From: Heloderma charlesbogerti
Taxonomy: Eukaryota; Chordata; Lepidosauria; Squamata; Helodermatidae
DNA: 64,000 nucleotides
Assembly (NCBI GenBank): GCA_026122225.1
Contig: JANEZZ010001676.1
Location: 186,001-250,000 of the forward strand
Reading direction: 5' to 3'
The translations under genes and the position numbers were made by a program. The notes beneath the pieces were generated by a model that searched no databases, was not told the origin of the DNA, and saw only the letters and a program-made list of their open reading frames with translations. Of the stretch, positions 62,977 through 64,000 are shown in pieces. Every line of letters begins with the position of its first letter. Positions within the stretch are counted from its first letter, which is position 1.

Positions 62977-63766
62977 AGGCTTTTTCAGAGAGAGGCCAGC
63001 ACAACGCCCTCTCTCAAGGAGGAGTTTACAACCTCCTGGACCCAGCTGGATATCCCCTCCGTAGTTGATATAATAAGCCATGAAGGGCAAGGGTCAAGCA
63101 CACGGCTGGTCGACCAGACTTAGCTGAGCACCTTGTCTGCATCCTTGGGCCTCAACAACCGAAACTCATCTAATAAAACTGGACCAGACGGTGCTCTGAA
63201 CGCCTCTACCAATGGAACTGCATTAATTGCGGTGTTCAGTTAGTGATGAATTTGAGCAACTTTATCTTCAAAGTGCCGCGCAAACTTGTCACAGTGTGCT
63301 ACTGAGGCTTCCACTGTTTCTCTCCCTGGCCAAGATTGTAGCAGGCCACAAACTACTCAGAAGTGCTCCACTGGACAACACTGAGAACGTGCAATGCTGG
63401 TGGAAAAGAACTGTCTCTTTGCCTCCCTCACTGCCACAGAGCAGGCTCGATAGTAGGCTCTTACCTGTGTTTGGTTAGACTCGGCACAGTTTTCCTCCAC
63501 CTGTGTTCTACCCGTCTCCCCTCTTGCTTCATTGCCTTCAGCTCAGGGCTGTATACCAAGGAGCTGGCCTGGCTCTGCTCAGAGGGAGAGGGCGCTTGGG
63601 TGTGATCGTGTCAACCGCCCGAGTCATCTCTGCATTCCACAGAGCGACCTGGGCTTTGACAGGAGCACCAGCCATACCAGCAGGAAAATCCCCCAGAGCC
63701 CTCTGGAATGCATCGGAATCCATTAGCCTCTGGGGGTGGACCATTTTAATAGGTCCCCCACCCATG
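62977..63766 (-). mobile_element. L2 fragment (endonuclease end to linker)
   Basis: The minus strand covers L2 ORF residues from about PIKMVHPQRLMDSD (near 295) to the LLKKP region (near 560), with stops and frameshifts. It adjoins the plus-strand piece at 62976. The next part of the element is exactly the part found inverted at 62697-62976. Confidence 0.82.
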
Positions 63767-63769
63767 TTT

Positions 63770-64000
63770 TAATTATTTATTACTTTATCTGATTGTATTT
63801 ACAACATTTCTATATTACCCAACAACAAAAACCTCTCCAAGCTGTTCACAATTAGAAGTGAAAACCCTGAAGTATAAAAAGAAAACATAGACATAAAATC
63901 TTAAACAGTTAAACCAGCAACAGAAAAGAACAACAGTGCAAAGAATTTAAAAAGCACTATTTATATATAAAGCAAACTTTACAAAGACATTTAGAATCTC
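63770..64000 (-). mobile_element. L2-like LINE 3'-UTR fragment, cut by window end
   Basis: It is nearly the same as 60425-60610 (ACAACATTTCTATATTACCC, AAGCTGTTCACAATTAGAAG and AAACATAGACATAAAATC). Confidence 0.65.

Overview
This window looks like a chromosome segment from a squamate reptile, most likely a lizard. The evidence is one vertebrate-type gene with introns, a dense mixture of CR1, L2 and RTE-BovB LINEs, MIR-type CORE-SINEs with L2-like tails, tRNA-derived SINEs, many small hAT and piggyBac-like DNA elements, and LTR fragments. Nothing prokaryotic or viral in organisation was seen. I cannot assign a species from the sequence alone.

Only one cellular gene is recognisable. It is a plus-strand G-protein-coupled receptor with three coding exons (4516-4895, 7451-7871, 14780-15220). 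Their splice phases fit exactly and give a 413-residue thyrotropin-releasing hormone receptor of the TRHR2 type. All family ligand-contact and activation motifs are intact. Intron 1 carries a 44/35-bp minisatellite. Intron 2 carries two antisense CR1 copies, one of them nearly full length.

Everything from about 15.3 kb to the end is intergenic and repeat-built. At 20-23 kb lies a full-length minus-strand BovB element with an uninterrupted 1047-codon ORF and a perfect 11-bp target-site duplication (TSD). At 35.4-41.9 kb lies a second full-length BovB on the plus strand with a perfect 12-bp TSD. It is split by a 3.3-kb L2 element that itself keeps an intact 1008-codon ORF. Between and beyond these are solo LTRs with 5-bp TSDs (16.3, 25.9, 31.9 and 48.2 kb, probably 34.9 kb), hAT-type elements with 8-bp TSDs, piggyBac-like MITEs at TTAA, a probable L1-type 3' fragment with a 14-bp TSD, a 5S-rRNA-derived fragment, and several nested insertions that allow relative dating.

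I did not find an obviously new cellular system. The observations most worth following are the two BovB copies and the nested L2, the extra coding intron in the TRHR2-type gene, the minisatellite with apparently compensating hairpin changes, and the LTR family whose first bases keep a common acidic, serine-rich reading frame. All identifications come from reading motifs and internal copy-to-copy comparison; no database search was run.
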